Shown in pieces: positions 3,450 through 5,376 of a DNA stretch of 5,376 nucleotides. The first letter of the stretch is position 1. Each line of letters starts with the position of its first letter. The notes under the pieces are model-generated. The model was not told the origin of the DNA and did no database searches. It worked only from the letters and a program-made list of their open reading frames with translations. Made by a program: the position numbers and the translations under genes. This DNA comes from Clostridia bacterium (lineage in GTDB: Bacteria > Bacillota_A > Clostridia > Christensenellales > Aristaeellaceae): contig JAFQOY010000005.1 of the NCBI GenBank assembly GCA_017412025.1, forward strand, positions 1-5,376. Direction: 5' to 3'.

Positions 3450-4640
3450 ATGCAGGTCTGCGGCGTTATCTGCGAGTACAATCCCTTCCACAGGGGACAC
3501 GCGCTGCACCTTGAAAAAGCGCGCGCCCTTTCCGGCGCGGATTATATCGTCTGCGTGATGAGTGGGCCCGTCACCCAGCGCGGCTCGTTTGCCCGGCATG
3601 ACAAATGGACCCGCGCGCAGGCGGCGCTTTCCTGCGGCGCAGATCTGGTATTGGAGCTGCCCGCCCGCTTTGCCTGCGCGCCCGCGCCGGATTTTGCGCT
3701 GGGCGGCGTCCGTCTGCTCGATTTGCTGGGCGTCGTCACGCATCTGTCCTTTGGCTGCGAGGCGGAATCCCTTCCCCTTATCAGCCAGGCCGCCCGCATC
3801 CTCGCTAAGGAAACGCCGGAATTTGCCGCCGCCCTCCGCTCCGCGCTTGATCGCGGCCTGCCCTATCCGCGTGCCCGCGCGCTCGCCGCGCAGCAGCTCG
3901 GCGGCATTCCCGGTCTTGCAGAGGCCGTTTCCCGCCCCAACGCCGCGCTGGCCGCCGAGTATCTGCAGGCGCTGCCCCCGCATATTCTTCCCGTGCCCGT
4001 CGTGCGCGAGGGCAGCGGATATCACGACGCTGCGCTCAGCGAGCTGCCAAGCGCCACCGCCGTGCGCGCCGCGCTTGAAGGCGGCGACCTCGCCGCCGCC
4101 CTTCGCTCCGTCCCCTCGCCCCAAACGCTTGCACAGGCCGAAGAAGCAGGAGATATTCATCGGGAAGAAGCGCTTTCACAGGCGCTCCTCTATCGCCTGC
4201 GCACAGCGCCGCTCGAGACGCTTTCAGGCCTATACGGTATGGACGAAGGGCTTGAATACCGGTTTATTTCCGCAGCGCGCACAGCTTCCACGCGCCAGGA
4301 ACTGCTCTCCCTGATCAAAAGCAAGCGCTACACGCATGCACGTCTGTCACGCATCTGCGCATATGTGCTGCTGGACGTCACGCGCGCGTTTGCCGATGCG
4401 CACCGCACGCCGACATACGCCCGCATACTCGGTTTCCGCCGGGAAGCGCAGCCGCTGCTGCGCGAAATCAAGCGCCGCAGCGCCGTTCCTCTTGTCGCCA
4501 AGGCGGCCGACTATGACCCGTGCGATCCCCTTTTTGCGCTCGATATCCGCGCGCAGGATCTCTGGTCGCTCGGCGCATCCCATCCTGCCCGGCGCATGTC
4601 CGGCAGGGATTTCACAACCAGCCCGGTCATCATCCGATAA
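3450..4640 (+). CDS. tmcAL: tRNA(Met) cytidine acetate ligase (TmcAL/YlbM)
   Basis: TmcAL activates acetate with ATP to acetyl-AMP and transfers the acetyl group to C34, the wobble base of elongator tRNA-Met, forming N4-acetylcytidine. The N-terminal nucleotidyltransferase domain shows EYNPFHRGH (residues 9-17, the HxGH nucleotide site), VMSGPVTQRG (36-45), K52 in the HDKWTRAQAAL block, DLVLELP (65-71) and LSFGCEAE (99-106). Further family blocks are SRPNAALAAEYL (161-172), REGSGYHD (186-193), SATAVR (201-206) and the helical C-terminal KSKRYTHARLSRI (290-302). At 396 residues it is slightly shorter than Bacillus YlbM (about 415). AAGGAG (3438-3443) lies 6 bases before the ATG at 3450. It is divergent from ackA, whose product controls the acetate TmcAL consumes; the YlbM-YlbN(DUF177)-rpmF neighbourhood is known from Bacillus, and here ackA is placed between. 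Confidence 0.93.
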   Translation: MQVCGVICEYNPFHRGHALHLEKARALSGADYIVCVMSGPVTQRGSFARHDKWTRAQAALSCGADLVLELPARFACAPAPDFALGGVRLLDLLGVVTHLSFGCEAESLPLISQAARILAKETPEFAAALRSALDRGLPYPRARALAAQQLGGIPGLAEAVSRPNAALAAEYLQALPPHILPVPVVREGSGYHDAALSELPSATAVRAALEGGDLAAALRSVPSPQTLAQAEEAGDIHREEALSQALLYRLRTAPLETLSGLYGMDEGLEYRFISAARTASTRQELLSLIKSKRYTHARLSRICAYVLLDVTRAFADAHRTPTYARILGFRREAQPLLREIKRRSAVPLVAKAADYDPCDPLFALDIRAQDLWSLGASHPARRMSGRDFTTSPVIIR

Positions 4641-4664
4641 TTTCCGCCAAAGGAGCGTCTCTTT

Positions 4665-5376
4665 ATGCGCATGCTCGTCCTTCCCGCCGCATTCCTTCTC
4701 TCCTTTCCGCTCTATATCCTGCTGCCGCAGGCGCACGGCGCGCTGCTGCGTGCGCTCGAGTCGCTGTACCGGCGCTTTTCTCTGCGCGCCGCCCACCATG
4801 CTCCGTCCTTCTTCATCCTTCTGCCCGGCCTCGCCGCCGCTCTGCTTTGCGCGGTTCATCCCGTCGCCGCGGTCCTCGTCACGACGCCGCTGTTTACCGC
4901 CGCCTCCGCTCTGCCCGGCTGCGTAGCGCTCAAGGAAGAGCTGGATTCCGGCAAATTCGCCCGCAATATTCCGGCATATGAAGAACACGTGCGCAAAGCC
5001 TGCCTCTCCCTCGCGCCCGCATTCATCGGCGGCGCTGTCGCGCCGATGCTCCTGTGCGCCGCCGGCATGCCGCTGTATATCGGCAGCGGGTTCGGGTGGG
5101 TCTATATGACGCTGCATGTTCTGCATCCGCACTGCGCATGGATGAGCCGTGCGCTGGTGCTCGTTCTGCGTCTGTCAGAGAAGATCTTCTGTTTTCTGCT
5201 CCGCCTCTGTTCCGGCGCTGTCGGCCGCAATCCTCTGCGCGCGAAGGGCTCCGACGCGCGCACGCTCCTGCTGAGCACGCTGGGCGTCGCAGAGGACGAA
5301 ACCAAAACGCATCCGCCGATGGCGGGCGACATTGCACAAGGCATCTTTCTTTGCATCTTCTGCTGCGCAGTGCTGC
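4665..5376 (+). CDS. Unidentified integral membrane protein, C-terminus beyond the window
   Basis: The frame starts at ATG 4665 with AAAGGAG (4649-4655) 9 bases upstream and stays open for 237 codons to the window edge. A second ATG two codons later is less well spaced. Hydrophobic stretches that could cross the membrane lie at about residues 3-22, 47-87 (one or two passes), 112-135, 138-153, 160-183 and 223-237. Between them are a soluble stretch (88-110, KEELDSGKFARNIPAYEEHV) and a basic/acidic loop (188-222). Codon use is G+C-rich like tmcAL, and the gap of 24 bases to tmcAL suggests one operon. The segment AFIGGAVAPMLLCAAGMPLY (119-138) and the later HPPMAGDIAQG faintly recall the CobD/CbiB cobalamin-biosynthesis family, but the diagnostic motifs are absent. 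I do not assign a function. Confidence 0.8.
   Translation, partial: MRMLVLPAAFLLSFPLYILLPQAHGALLRALESLYRRFSLRAAHHAPSFFILLPGLAAALLCAVHPVAAVLVTTPLFTAASALPGCVALKEELDSGKFARNIPAYEEHVRKACLSLAPAFIGGAVAPMLLCAAGMPLYIGSGFGWVYMTLHVLHPHCAWMSRALVLVLRLSEKIFCFLLRLCSGAVGRNPLRAKGSDARTLLLSTLGVAEDETKTHPPMAGDIAQGIFLCIFCCAVL

Noticed and set aside
3429..4160. Minus-strand frame of 243 codons opposite tmcAL
   Set aside because: It is a shadow of the well-supported tmcAL gene, with Gly/Arg/Ala-rich composition and no start signal.
4347..5132. Minus-strand frame of 261 codons across the end of tmcAL and the membrane gene
   Set aside because: It spans the junction of two plus-strand genes with their own ribosome binding sites; its Arg/Gly/Glu-rich product resembles no family.
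4665..5376. CobD/CbiB cobalamin biosynthesis protein
   Set aside because: Only two short hydrophobic segments resemble the family; the conserved Asn-Thr-Leu-Asp-Ser and related motifs are missing and no cobalamin gene is nearby.

Overview
The window looks like a chromosomal segment of a G+C-rich member of the Bacillota, most likely in the class Clostridia. The evidence is a TmcAL/YlbM-type gene (a Firmicutes family), strong GGAGG-type ribosome binding sites, sigma-A-type promoters, and a conserved ribosomal-protein neighbourhood (DUF177-rpmF) next to acetate kinase. The species cannot be read from the sequence. No tRNA, rRNA, CRISPR array or insertion sequence was found.

Layout. Positions 1-570 are clearly A+T-richer than the rest (16 G+C in the 60 bases 241-300). 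They hold, on the minus strand, a self-contained miniature transcription unit: a promoter (279-251), a strong ribosome binding site, a 30-codon TTG-started reading frame (187-95) and a 20-bp hairpin (89-42). Just beyond it, a promoter-like element and a GGAGG at the left edge suggest another minus-strand gene starting outside the window. To the right lie an orphan 80-residue frame (570-328) and a 129-residue exported protein with three tandem zinc ribbons (1046-657). The latter has its own extended -10 promoter and a 12-bp palindrome at the expected transcription start.

Positions 1161-3197 are a minus-strand housekeeping cluster, transcribed in the order ackA, DUF177 (yceD-like), rpmF, and closed by a clear intrinsic terminator. 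A consensus-perfect promoter sits between ackA and the DUF177 gene. DUF177 and rpmF are separated by 3 bases, and the rpmF ribosome binding site is written into the last codons of the DUF177 gene.

Positions 3198-3449 are a divergent regulatory region with two candidate promoters facing each other. From it tmcAL is read rightward (3450-4640), followed after 24 bases by an unidentified membrane protein that runs off the right edge (4665-5376).

How they fit together: AckA makes or consumes acetate with ATP/ADP. TmcAL uses acetate and ATP to acetylate C34 of elongator tRNA-Met. DUF177 and L32 belong to large ribosomal subunit biogenesis. The core is therefore a translation/acetate neighbourhood that is ordinary for Clostridia. 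The less ordinary material is the A+T-rich left flank and the zinc-ribbon gene. I do not see a clear new multi-gene system; the best candidate for something undescribed is the small unit at 42-279.
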